Assembly: GCA_937981305.1 (NCBI GenBank)
Contig: CALJPB010000303.1
Span: 1 to 17,499, forward strand
DNA: 17,499 nt
Source of the DNA: an uncultured Selenomonas sp.
Lineage (GTDB): Bacteria; Bacillota; Negativicutes; Selenomonadales; Selenomonadaceae
Direction: 5' to 3'
Below are positions 1 through 7,638 of the stretch, in pieces (within the stretch, counting starts at the first letter, position 1; every line of letters begins with the position of its first letter). Below the pieces are notes generated by a model. That model was not told the DNA's origin. It made no database searches and saw nothing but the letters and a program-made list of their open reading frames with translations. Both the position numbers and the translations under genes were made by a program.

Positions 1-56
1 TATAGGTGCAATAGTTTCGTATGTGATCAGGAAGATAAATCGAGGGAGGGCTTACC

Positions 57-1112
57 TTGCGTGCAATATCCGTGGACGATCTTGAAAATGGAATGATACT
101 TGCGCGAACGATCGTCAATGCCAAACGTGTGGTCGTTGTATCGGAGAATACGGAGCTGACGGCGGCGCATATCATGCGCCTCAAGTTCCTGAAGATTCCC
201 GTTGTCTACATTAAGGATGAAAATGAGCTGAAGGAAGAGCGGTCTCCGATTTTCTCACGCAGCAATCTCTTTATCAAGCAGTATGAGAATGTGGTCGGAA
301 CGGCGAAGTCGATCTTCGAGGAGACCAAGAAAACGGGCGCTGTGCCCGTCGCCGAGACGAATGAGATGGTGCAGACGGATCTCCTGCCCCTCTCGCGCCG
401 CAGCGGGACGATCGACTATCTGAATGAGATCAATCATCTGGCGAGCGACATCTACAACCACTCGCTGCGCGTTTCGATTCTCGCGGGAGTTTTTGCAAAG
501 TGGATGAAGCTCGACCGGGAGACGGCGAAGGATATTGTCATGGCGGGCTTCCTGCATGATGTCGGCAAGTCTAAGTTCGATCAGCGTCTCCTTGAAAAGA
601 ACATTGACTCGCTGAAGGGGGAGGACTATGAGCGCTATATCCAACATACGGTGGACGGTGCGCAGATTCTCCGCAATGTTGCAGGGCTGACGGAGGGCGT
701 GCGTCTGACGGCACTCCAACACCACGAGCGGATGGATGGGAGCGGCTTCCCGTTCAATATCGGGGGGGAGGATATTCATCTCTATGCACGTATTGTTGCT
801 GTAGCAGATCTCTATGACAATATCACGATCGAGCGTGAGGGATACCCGCGCCGCACGCCGTTCGATGCGGTGACGGAGATCGCGCAGCAGATGTATACGA
901 CGCTTGATCCGCAGGTCTGTATTCCGGTGTTGGCGAATATCAAGAATGCGTTCCTCGGCTCGCGCGTGCTGCTCAGCAACCATCGTGAGGGGACGATCAC
1001 GGCGTATCCGCACGGCGTTGTACCGCTGCCGATCGTTACGATCTCGGAGGACGAGGTGATCGATCTCAACGTGAATAAGAAGATAACGATTGTCGAGTAT
1101 AATCCGAAATAA
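57..1112 (+). CDS. HD-GYP domain protein, probable cyclic-di-GMP phosphodiesterase
   Basis: The 351-residue protein has a C-terminal HD-GYP domain, a family that hydrolyses the second messenger c-di-GMP in the cytoplasm. Visible motifs are H134 in YNHSLR, the H167-D168 pair in FLHDVGKSKF, the H222-H223 pair, a DGSGFP stretch at 227-232 where the family's GYP reads GFP, and D251 in VADLYD. Residues 1-60 match the small N-terminal domain common in Firmicutes HD-GYP proteins, and about 60-120 is a linker. No membrane segment is seen. The TTG start at 57 is chosen because GAGGGAGGG ends seven bases upstream; no ATG fits. Substrate specificity is inferred from family, and the Y-to-F change in GYP is a mild departure. 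The gene converges on an EAL-HDOD gene. Confidence 0.9.
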   Translation: MRAISVDDLENGMILARTIVNAKRVVVVSENTELTAAHIMRLKFLKIPVVYIKDENELKEERSPIFSRSNLFIKQYENVVGTAKSIFEETKKTGAVPVAETNEMVQTDLLPLSRRSGTIDYLNEINHLASDIYNHSLRVSILAGVFAKWMKLDRETAKDIVMAGFLHDVGKSKFDQRLLEKNIDSLKGEDYERYIQHTVDGAQILRNVAGLTEGVRLTALQHHERMDGSGFPFNIGGEDIHLYARIVAVADLYDNITIEREGYPRRTPFDAVTEIAQQMYTTLDPQVCIPVLANIKNAFLGSRVLLSNHREGTITAYPHGVVPLPIVTISEDEVIDLNVNKKITIVEYNPK

Positions 1113-1128
1113 TCTCTGTACGCACGAT

Positions 1129-1162
1129 AAAAGCCCATCGGAGTAAATCCGATGGGCTTTTT
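1129..1162. terminator. Bidirectional rho-independent terminator
   Basis: A 12-bp perfect stem (AAGCCCATCGGA at 1131-1142 with TCCGATGGGCTT at 1148-1159) has a GTAAA loop. It is flanked by a T run on the right and an A run on the left, so it can end both the HD-GYP transcript and the convergent EAL-HDOD transcript. Confidence 0.92.
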
Positions 1163-1180
1163 GTGTGGAGGTTAACGGTA

Positions 1181-2383
1181 TCAGCTGATACTTTGGAGTG
1201 CGTTGTACCACTCCAGTACATTGTCGTAGGTCGGCTGTAAAAATTCGGGGGAGAGGTTTTCCCGCTCGCAGTAGGCGATCACCGTATCCCAATCCCCCTT
1301 TTCATAGGCGATGACGAGGTCGAGGAGACGGCGCAGGTCGTTGTCCTTGCCAAGGAGTGCATCGGTGAGCTCGTCGGACAGATTGACCTCTTTGAGTACG
1401 TCCTCCATCGGGAGGGTGAGCAGGACATCGAGCAGCGAGAACATACCGAGCAGGAAGCCCGTGTCGGCGGTGAGCCCGGGACGTTTGAGCTTGGCGGCGA
1501 TGAGTTCGCAGAACTTTGCGCGCATGAGCGAAAGGGTAAAGAGCTCGGGCGGTTTGTCCTCGGAGAAGGTCTGGAGGCTGACAAGCGTCACCCAACGGCG
1601 CACGCCGCTTGCCCCGAGAAGAACGGTCGCCTGTTTCAGGTTGGAGACGTGGTTGGCGAGTCCGACTCCTGCGGAGTTGATGTAGGTGAGCAGCTTGTGA
1701 ACGAGGTTCGTATCCGAGGAGATGACACCGGTAATGGAGGAGAAATCAACATTCTGACGGTTGATCTCGCGGAGGAGGCGCATTTTCGAGAGCGCGTTGC
1801 TCGTGAGCCGCTTCTGCTGCAGAATGGTGGGCTTGCAGAAGAAATATCCCTGAAAGAGAACGTAGCCGTATGCGAGCGCCTGCTGGAATTCCTCCTCGGT
1901 CTCGATTTTTTCGGCCAGAAGACGAACGTGCTTCGGCAGGATCTCGCGCATCTTTTTGCGCTCCTCCGGGCTGTTCGTGATGCGGAAGTCCACCTTGATG
2001 ATGTCCGCCATGTCAATCAGAGGCTCGTAGCCCGGCAGGAGGACGAAGTCGTCGAGGGCGATCTTGTAGCCCGCCTCCTTGAGCTCCCGTACGGTCTCCA
2101 GAATCTCCGGCGTTGGCTGTACGTTTTCCAGAATCTCGACCACGACGGTTTCCGACGGCAGGAGGTTCTGCTCCGTGAAGTTGATGAATGCACGCTTGTC
2201 CGAAACAAGTTTGTTCATGCCAAAGTCCAGCATGGCGTTGACCATGACGCTCTGCGTCGCGACGTTGCCGTCGAGGTTGGGGTCAAATGCGTTCTTGAGG
2301 CCGCTGCGGAAGAGAATTTCGTATGCGTATACGTTCTTCTTCTGATCCAATATGGCCTGTCGTCCGATAAATGCTTCTTCCAT
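1181..2383 (-). CDS. EAL-HDOD (YuxH-like) signalling protein
   Basis: The protein has 400 residues: an EAL-type domain at about 1-190 and an HDOD domain at about 195-395. In the EAL part the signature reads EIL (22-24, in YEILFR), followed by N68, E83, D111-D112, K130 with D132 (IKVD), E158 and E161 (AEKIET), and QGYFFCKP at 178-185. Most metal and ligand positions are therefore present. The usual DFGTGYSSL loop is replaced by DFVLLPGYEPL, which in this family often goes with lost or weak c-di-GMP hydrolysis. HDOD domains act as signalling or interaction modules. The ATG at 2383 has AGAAAGG upstream. It is transcribed alone from a promoter near 2451, back to back with ecfT, and shares a terminator with the HD-GYP gene. 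Whether it cleaves, only binds, or does not bind c-di-GMP is open. Confidence 0.9.
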   Translation of the reverse strand: MEEAFIGRQAILDQKKNVYAYEILFRSGLKNAFDPNLDGNVATQSVMVNAMLDFGMNKLVSDKRAFINFTEQNLLPSETVVVEILENVQPTPEILETVRELKEAGYKIALDDFVLLPGYEPLIDMADIIKVDFRITNSPEERKKMREILPKHVRLLAEKIETEEEFQQALAYGYVLFQGYFFCKPTILQQKRLTSNALSKMRLLREINRQNVDFSSITGVISSDTNLVHKLLTYINSAGVGLANHVSNLKQATVLLGASGVRRWVTLVSLQTFSEDKPPELFTLSLMRAKFCELIAAKLKRPGLTADTGFLLGMFSLLDVLLTLPMEDVLKEVNLSDELTDALLGKDNDLRRLLDLVIAYEKGDWDTVIAYCERENLSPEFLQPTYDNVLEWYNALQSIS

Positions 2384-2450
2384 AACAAAGCCTTTCTATA
2401 TGTTCTCGTTTATTTTTAATGCCGTCTCTCATCCTTATATACACAAGGGA

Positions 2451-2459
2451 ATTATAGCA
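2451..2459 (-). promoter_or_regulatory. Extended -10 promoter of the EAL-HDOD gene
   Basis: On the minus strand this reads TGC-TATAAT, a consensus -10 hexamer with an extended TGn element. At 17-bp spacing the -35 would be TTTCTT, a poor match, so the extended -10 probably carries the activity. The predicted leader is about 60 bases. The same TATGCTATAAT string recurs upstream of the 66-residue protein gene near 13475 and 13566. Confidence 0.65.
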
Positions 2460-2498
2460 TATATTTCGGGAAAAAGAAATGAAAAGTCCCGCATTTGA

Positions 2499-2507
2499 TG
2501 TTATAAT
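2499..2507 (+). promoter_or_regulatory. Extended -10 promoter of the ecfT-truA-pil operon
   Basis: TGT-TATAAT is an extended -10 with a consensus hexamer at 2502-2507, 29 bases before the GTG start at 2537. No good -35 is seen. It faces away from the EAL-HDOD promoter. A short inverted repeat, CGGGA (2467-2471) with TCCCG (2487-2491), lies between the two -10 boxes and could be an operator, but this is weak. The leader is too short for a riboswitch. Confidence 0.65.
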
Positions 2508-2536
2508 GAAAAAAATTGAAATGGAAGTGATTGTTC

Positions 2537-3352
2537 GTGCTCAATGACATACAGATCGGGCGTTACCTGCCCGGAGACTCGTTTCTGCACCGCATGGATC
2601 CGCGTGTGAAGATGGTGCTGCTCTTCTTTTTCCTGCTGCTCATTTTCTTTGTGGAAAATGTGGCAGGATTCCTTGCGCTTTCCGCTGCTGTTGCTCTTTT
2701 GATGGTGTTCTCGGAGATTCCGCTCGGGATGCAGCTGCGCTCGATCCGTCCGATTCTCTGGATTGTGATTTTTACCTTCGGGGTGCATCTCTTTATGACT
2801 CCGGGGACGGAGTTGTTTCACGTCGGGCCGTTTGCGGCGACGTGGGAGGGGGTGGCACGCGGGAGCTATATCAGTCTGCGCCTCATTCTGCTCATTCTCC
2901 TGAGCACGCTCCTGACGTTGACGACGAGCCCCCTGCGGCTGACGGACGGCCTTGAGTCTCTGCTGTCTCCGCTGCGCCGTTTTCGCGTGCCCGTGCACGA
3001 ACTTTCGATGATGATGACGATTGCCCTGCGCTTTGTGCCGACGCTGCTCGATGAGCTGGATCGCATCATGAAGGCGCAGAAGGCACGTGGGGCGGATTTT
3101 GAGCGTGGGAACATCATGCAGCGTCTGCATGCGGTCGTGCCCGTGCTCGTGCCGCTCTTCCTCTCGGCATTCCGCCGCGCGGATGAGCTCGCGCTTGCGA
3201 TGGAGGCGCGCTGCTATCGTGGCGGTGAGGGGCGCACGCAGATGAAGGAGCTGAAAACAGGGCGGCTTGACTACGCAGCGATTGCCGTGTTTGTGCTCGG
3301 GGCGGCGGGGATCTGCGCCGTGAGCCTCGGAGGGCTTCCCATTGCGCCCTGA
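2537..3352 (+). CDS. ecfT: Energy-coupling factor transporter transmembrane subunit EcfT
   Basis: EcfT is the membrane scaffold of group II ECF vitamin/metal importers; it joins EcfA ATPases to exchangeable substrate-binding S components. The 271-residue product opens with the family's typical N-terminus (GRYLPGDSFLHRMDPRVK). Hydrophobic segments lie at about 26-40, 42-60, 70-87, 112-130 and 245-266. The cytoplasmic coupling region has the paired Ala-Arg motifs, ARG at 183-185 and ARC at 224-226 (AMEARCYRGGEGRT). GTG at 2537 is preferred over TTG at 2531 because GGAAGTGA lies at proper spacing only from 2537. The usual ecfA genes are not upstream, so partners must be encoded elsewhere. It overlaps truA by 11 bp, a neighbour it often has in Firmicutes. 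Confidence 0.93.
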   Translation: MLNDIQIGRYLPGDSFLHRMDPRVKMVLLFFFLLLIFFVENVAGFLALSAAVALLMVFSEIPLGMQLRSIRPILWIVIFTFGVHLFMTPGTELFHVGPFAATWEGVARGSYISLRLILLILLSTLLTLTTSPLRLTDGLESLLSPLRRFRVPVHELSMMMTIALRFVPTLLDELDRIMKAQKARGADFERGNIMQRLHAVVPVLVPLFLSAFRRADELALAMEARCYRGGEGRTQMKELKTGRLDYAAIAVFVLGAAGICAVSLGGLPIAP

Positions 3353-4133
3353 ACACGTGGATCAGATGAAGGCGCGCGCGCGAAATATTGCGTTGAAAGT
3401 CGCCTATGACGGGACGAACTACCACGGCTTTCAGCGGCAGACACCGCCCGTTCTCGCTGTGCAGAATGTGCTTGAACGGGCTCTCGCGAAGGTCTGCGGG
3501 GAGCAGGTGGAGCTTGCCGCCGCAGGGCGGACGGATGCGGGCGTACACGCGTATGGGCAGGTGGTCAATTTCTTCACGGACGGACGTATTCCGACCGAAC
3601 GTCTGCCGCGTGCGGTGAACGGTCTCCTGCCGCCCGATATTGTGGTGACAGCGGCGTGGGAGGCGGCGCGTGATTTCAGCGCACGGCACGCGGCGACGGG
3701 GAAGACGTATGTCTACCGCATCGAGGAGTGTACTGTTCCGAATCCCTTTACGCGCAGCTATGCGTGGCAGATCTTTCAGCCGCTCGATCACGATGCGATG
3801 CGTGCGGTGCTCGCTCTGCTCGTGGGAACGCATGACTACTCTTCGTTTCGTGCGGCGGGTGGCGCACCGATGTCACCCGTGCGAACCCTCGATGAGATAC
3901 GGCTGGATGAGGATGAAGGCGGACGGCTCTCGTGCTGTCTGCATGGAAACGGCTTTCTCTATCACATGGTACGCAATATCATGAGTGCGGTGGTGAGCGT
4001 GGGGCTCGGGCGTATCTCGACGGAGCGTTTCGCCGAGATCTTTGCCGCGTGTGATCGGCGGCTTGTGCCTCCGACCGCGCCTGCCTGCGGGCTCTATCTG
4101 CTCTCGGTGGACTATGCGGAGGTGCCGCTGTGA
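3342..4133 (+). CDS. truA: tRNA pseudouridine(38-40) synthase TruA
   Basis: TruA converts uridines 38-40 of the tRNA anticodon arm to pseudouridine. The 263-residue length is typical. The catalytic aspartate is D65 in AGRTDAGVHA, AYDGTNYHGFQRQ is at 21-33, and the C-terminal GNGFLYHMVRN stretch (202-212) is the conserved substrate-pocket region. The TTG at 3342 is chosen because GGAGGG sits seven bases upstream; the ATG at 3366 has no ribosome site. The start lies inside the end of ecfT, implying translational coupling. A 22-bp gap separates it from the pilus assembly ATPase gene. No odd residues were seen. Confidence 0.95.
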   Translation: MRPEHVDQMKARARNIALKVAYDGTNYHGFQRQTPPVLAVQNVLERALAKVCGEQVELAAAGRTDAGVHAYGQVVNFFTDGRIPTERLPRAVNGLLPPDIVVTAAWEAARDFSARHAATGKTYVYRIEECTVPNPFTRSYAWQIFQPLDHDAMRAVLALLVGTHDYSSFRAAGGAPMSPVRTLDEIRLDEDEGGRLSCCLHGNGFLYHMVRNIMSAVVSVGLGRISTERFAEIFAACDRRLVPPTAPACGLYLLSVDYAEVPL

Positions 4134-4155
4134 CACGTTGAAAGGAGTGATCCGC

Positions 4156-5400
4156 ATGGAACGGGAGACGGCACGGCGTCTCATAGCGGAGGCTACGCGT
4201 GAACTGCGGCGCAATGCGTCGGAGGACGGATCACACCGCAGTTCTGTACTCACATTGGTCAATGCAATTTTGGACACGGCACTTGCCGAAGATGCGACCG
4301 ATGTTCATCTCGAACCGATGGGCGGCTTCATGCGGATTCGTATGCGTGTGGATGGGCTTCTTCGGGAGCGGCCCGTTCAGTTTCCACGGGAACTCGCTCC
4401 TGTTATCATCGCGCGTTTGAAGGTGATGGCGGGCATTGATACCGCAAAACGCAACCGGCCGCAGGATGGGCAGATTCGCTATGTCAGCGGTGGGCGTACG
4501 ATCCATATGCGCGTCGCCGTTGTGCCGGTGGTGGACGGTGAGCGTATGGTCGTACGCATCATGGATGCGTCGGAGCGTTTTCTCGGCTGTGCGGAGCTTG
4601 GCTTTACCCCGCGCAATCAGGAGCTGTTCGAGCAGTTGATTCACCGCCCGACGGGGCTGCTCCTGCTCTGCGGACCGATGAACTCGGGCAAGACGACGAC
4701 GCTCTATGCGGCACTCGCGGAGCTCAATGATCCGAGCTGTCATATCATGACACTGGAGGATCCCGTGGAGCGCAGGATCGCGGGCATCAGTCAGTTCCAG
4801 GTGAATCCGGAGGCGGGGCTGACCTTTGTCGCGGGGCTGCGTGCGGTGCTCAGGCAGGATGCGCAAAAGATCCTGCTCGGTGAGATCCGCGATCTGGAAA
4901 CGGCAGAGATGGCGGTGCGGATCGCTCTTACGGGACACGCTCTTTTTTCGACGCTGCATACGGAGGATACTGTCTCTGCCGTTTTTCGTATGCTGGAGAT
5001 GGGGACGCCGCCCTATCTGCTCGCGGCAACGCTCTCGGGGGTGATTGCACAGCGGCTCGTGCGGCGTGTCTGTCCGTACTGCCGTGAGGAGTACCGTGTC
5101 GCTGCGGATTCGCGTGAGCGGGCACAGCTTGGCGACCTCTATCATGACGGTCTGACACTCGTGCGTGGGCGCGGCTGCGAACATTGCCACGGGAGCGGAT
5201 ACCGCGGGCGTATGGCGATTCATGAGGTGCTGCCTGTTACCGAGCGTATCCGCACGGCAATTCTTGCGGCGCGGGATCGGGCGGCACTCTGCCGTGCGGC
5301 GGAGGAGGATGGGATGGAATCGCTGTGGCAGGATGGTGTGGCAAAGGCGTTGGCGGGGGAGACGACCCTCATGGAAGTGGGGCGGGCGCTCTATGGTTGA
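4156..5400 (+). CDS. pilB: Type IV pilus / type II secretion assembly ATPase (PilB/GspE family)
   Basis: This hexameric cytoplasmic ATPase family powers pilin polymerisation. The 414-residue protein shows Walker A GPMNSGKT (173-180), the Asp box TLEDPVE (199-205), Walker B ILLGEIRD (239-246), the His box TGHALFSTLHTED (259-271), and a zinc tetracysteine site C306/C309/C341/C344 ending in CHGSGYRGR. Walker A has MN where TG is usual; this keeps the GxxxxGKT pattern. Only about 40 residues precede the N2 domain (TDVHLEP, 48-54). The N1/MshEN domain of about 550-residue PilB proteins is thus missing and the length is nearer to competence ComGA. The ATG at 4156 has AAAGGAG nine bases upstream. 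The gene overlaps pilT by 8 bp. Whether it serves a true pilus or a DNA-uptake pseudopilus cannot be told here. Confidence 0.92.
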   Translation: MERETARRLIAEATRELRRNASEDGSHRSSVLTLVNAILDTALAEDATDVHLEPMGGFMRIRMRVDGLLRERPVQFPRELAPVIIARLKVMAGIDTAKRNRPQDGQIRYVSGGRTIHMRVAVVPVVDGERMVVRIMDASERFLGCAELGFTPRNQELFEQLIHRPTGLLLLCGPMNSGKTTTLYAALAELNDPSCHIMTLEDPVERRIAGISQFQVNPEAGLTFVAGLRAVLRQDAQKILLGEIRDLETAEMAVRIALTGHALFSTLHTEDTVSAVFRMLEMGTPPYLLAATLSGVIAQRLVRRVCPYCREEYRVAADSRERAQLGDLYHDGLTLVRGRGCEHCHGSGYRGRMAIHEVLPVTERIRTAILAARDRAALCRAAEEDGMESLWQDGVAKALAGETTLMEVGRALYG

Positions 5401-6388
5401 CAGCGGGCTGTTTGCGGATGTCTTGCGCCGTATGATCGCGGCGGAGGCATCGGATCTGCATATTGCGCCGCAGCAGCGGGTACAGATGCGGTGTGACGGT
5501 GTGCTCCGACCGGAGGAGTTCGTGCCGTGTGCGGCGGCGGTTGAGCAGATGTGGGAAAATATGGCAGGAGAGGCGCAGCGTGCTGCGCTCGGTGCGCAGG
5601 ATGTGGATTTGGCGTGGAACTATGGAGGTCGGCGGTTTCGCGTCAATGCCTACCGTATGCAGGAGGGAATCGGTCTTGCACTGCGCCTTCTGCCCGCGCG
5701 GATACCGACCCCCGAGGAGATCGGTATGCCGCGTGTGGTGCGTGCTCTCGCCGAGCGGCGGCATGGTCTGGGGCTTATCTGCGGGGCGACGGGGGCGGGC
5801 AAGACGACGACGCTCGCCTCTCTGATCGAGGAGATCAATCGGACGCGCCGTGTGCATATCGTTACATTGGAAGATCCGATCGAGTACATTTTTCCTCCGG
5901 CGTGTGCTTTTCTGAGTCAGCGCGAGGCGGGGCGCGACTTTGTGTCGTTTTCGGACGCGGTGCGGAGTGCGCTGCGTGAGGATCCGGATATCCTGCTCGT
6001 GGGGGAGATGCGCGACCGCGCGACGGTGGAGGCGGTGCTCATGGCGGCGGCGACGGGCGTGCTTGTCCTCGGGACGCTCCATACACGCAGCGCCGCCGAG
6101 ACTCCGATGCGCGTGGAGAGTATGTTTTCGCAGGATGTGCGCGATGCTGTGCGGGCGCAGTTTGCCGATGCCGTGACGGTGATCGCTGCACAGCGCCTTT
6201 TGCCACGCGTCGGCGGCGGACGTGCGGCGGTGTTCGAAACGCTTGCCGCGACTCCTGCTGTGCGCAACATCCTGCGGCAGGGCAGTTACAGTCAGCTTGT
6301 CTCTGTTATGATGAGCGGGGCGGCGCAGGGAATGCAGACGGCGGAGATGGCTGAGAACGCTCTCCGGGCGAAGGGCATGATAGCATGA
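5393..6388 (+). CDS. pilT: Type IV pilus retraction ATPase PilT
   Basis: PilT is the hexameric motor that depolymerises pili for twitching and DNA uptake. The 331-residue protein has the N-terminal SDLHIAP motif (20-26), Walker A GATGAGKT (131-138), the Asp box TLEDPIE (158-164), Walker B DILLVGEMRD (199-208), and the His box TGVLVLGTLHT (221-231). At 289-299 AVRNILRQGSY matches the AIRNLIRE retraction motif, and GMQTAEMA (313-320) the GMQT motif. Unlike the neighbouring PilB it has no zinc tetracysteine site. These C-terminal features argue for PilT over a second assembly ATPase. The ATG at 5393 lies inside the end of pilB; pilC follows with a 4-bp ATGA overlap. Confidence 0.93.
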   Translation: MVDSGLFADVLRRMIAAEASDLHIAPQQRVQMRCDGVLRPEEFVPCAAAVEQMWENMAGEAQRAALGAQDVDLAWNYGGRRFRVNAYRMQEGIGLALRLLPARIPTPEEIGMPRVVRALAERRHGLGLICGATGAGKTTTLASLIEEINRTRRVHIVTLEDPIEYIFPPACAFLSQREAGRDFVSFSDAVRSALREDPDILLVGEMRDRATVEAVLMAAATGVLVLGTLHTRSAAETPMRVESMFSQDVRDAVRAQFADAVTVIAAQRLLPRVGGGRAAVFETLAATPAVRNILRQGSYSQLVSVMMSGAAQGMQTAEMAENALRAKGMIA

Positions 6389-7599
6389 AGATGTTCTCCT
6401 ATCGCGCGTGTACAGTGGACGGACAGACCCGGTGCGGCGTGGTTGCGGCGGAGTCCGCCCCTGCCGCCGTGCGTGCGCTGGCGGCAGAGGGGAAGACTGC
6501 GCTTGACATCCGTGAGCGTCGCACCGTACGTGTGCCGTCCGTGCCGATTTTGCACAGGGGCATCACCGCTGAGGATCGGATTGCCTTTTTGCATGAGCTT
6601 GCCGCCCTTCTCGCAGCGGGGATGCCTGTGCATGAGGCACTGGGACATATCCGTACGGGGGTGGCATCGGATTCTGTCTATGGGCGGCTTGTTTGTACGC
6701 TTCACGAGGATGTCCTGCGCGGATTGTCGCTTTCGCAGGCGATGGAACTGCGTGATGCGAGGGCCTTCGCACCAAGTCTTGTCGGCATGGTGCGTGCGGG
6801 GGAGGAGAGCGGGCGGCTTGACGCGATCCTCCATGAGGCGGCAGAGGTGGCGGCTGAGGCACATGTCCTGCGTGAGTCGCTGCGCAGCGCACTTGCCTAT
6901 CCCTTCTTTTTGCTTGCGGCAACGGCTGTTTCGGTGCTGCTCATGATTATTTTTGTGCTGCCCGTCTTTGCTGTACTCCTGCGTGATCTCGGGGCGGAGC
7001 TGCCGCTGCCGACACGGATCCTGCTCGGGCTGTCGGATGCCGTCGCCGCACATCCGTATGCGCTTCCCGTTGCTGCTGCGGCAGTTTTGATGAGCGGCGT
7101 GCTTTGCCGTCGCGTGCCGCGCCTGTGCCTCTATGCGGATGCATTCCTCTTGCGCGTGCCCGTGCTCGGGACGTTCGTGCGTCTCGTCGCATGGCAGACG
7201 ATCCTGCGTACGCTCACGATCCTGCTTCGCAGCGGCATTCGACTGGACAGCGCCATCGGGCTTGCATCCTCCGTGACGGGCAACCGTGCGCTCTCTCTTC
7301 GGCTGGAACGGATGGAGCAGCGTCTCGTTGAGGGGCGCACGTTCTCGCAGGTGGTCGCACGCGAATCGTCTTTGCCGGAACTCCTGCGCGGTATGCTTTC
7401 GGCAGGGGAGGCGGCGGGAGATCCCGAGCGCCTTTTGGTTCATGCGGCGGATTATTGCCGACGCAGGGCGGATGTATATGCCGCACGGATGGAGACTCTT
7501 GCCGAGCCGCTGATGATTTCTCTTGTCGGCTGCATTATTTTTTTCGTTGTCCTCTCTGTCCTCCTGCCCATTTTCGATGCGATGGATGTCATGATGTAA
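6385..7599 (+). CDS. pilC: Type IV pilus inner-membrane platform protein (PilC/GspF family)
   Basis: PilC is the polytopic platform on which the motor ATPases act. The 404-residue product has the usual layout: a short cytoplasmic N-terminus, T2SSF domain 1 (about 66-190, beginning DRIAFLHELAALLAAGMP), membrane helices at about 172-198 and 222-241, T2SSF domain 2 (about 267-390, beginning AWQTILRTLTILLRSGI), and a final helix at about 374-397. The two domains resemble each other at LLAAGMPVHEAL and LLRSGIRLDSAI. The ATG overlaps the pilT stop in ATGA, and AAGGG lies nine bases upstream. This is the last gene of the operon, followed by a terminator. No pilin, PilD or PilM-Q gene follows, so the rest of the machine lies elsewhere. 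Confidence 0.93.
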   Translation: MKMFSYRACTVDGQTRCGVVAAESAPAAVRALAAEGKTALDIRERRTVRVPSVPILHRGITAEDRIAFLHELAALLAAGMPVHEALGHIRTGVASDSVYGRLVCTLHEDVLRGLSLSQAMELRDARAFAPSLVGMVRAGEESGRLDAILHEAAEVAAEAHVLRESLRSALAYPFFLLAATAVSVLLMIIFVLPVFAVLLRDLGAELPLPTRILLGLSDAVAAHPYALPVAAAAVLMSGVLCRRVPRLCLYADAFLLRVPVLGTFVRLVAWQTILRTLTILLRSGIRLDSAIGLASSVTGNRALSLRLERMEQRLVEGRTFSQVVARESSLPELLRGMLSAGEAAGDPERLLVHAADYCRRRADVYAARMETLAEPLMISLVGCIIFFVVLSVLLPIFDAMDVMM

Positions 7600-7603
7600 G
7601 GCA

Positions 7604-7634
7604 TAAAAAAGCCCCCGCAGCGGGGACTTTTTTT
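7604..7634. terminator. Bidirectional terminator after pilC
   Basis: CCCCG (7613-7617), loop CAG and CGGGG (7621-7625) are extended past one C/A mismatch by G plus an A run pairing with C plus a T run of seven. The A run on the left and T run on the right let it serve both pilC and the convergent membrane-protein gene ending at 7639. Confidence 0.88.
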
Positions 7635-7638
7635 GTGC

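Noticed and set aside
255..1292. Long open frame (345 codons) on the minus strand opposite the HD-GYP gene
   Set aside because: It is antisense to a gene with clear motifs, is rich in Arg/His and matches no family. GC-rich codon use leaves such frames open by chance.
4042..4155. N-terminal extension of the assembly ATPase from 4042
   Set aside because: It would lie out of frame inside truA and has no ribosome site. AAAGGAG directs the ATG at 4156.
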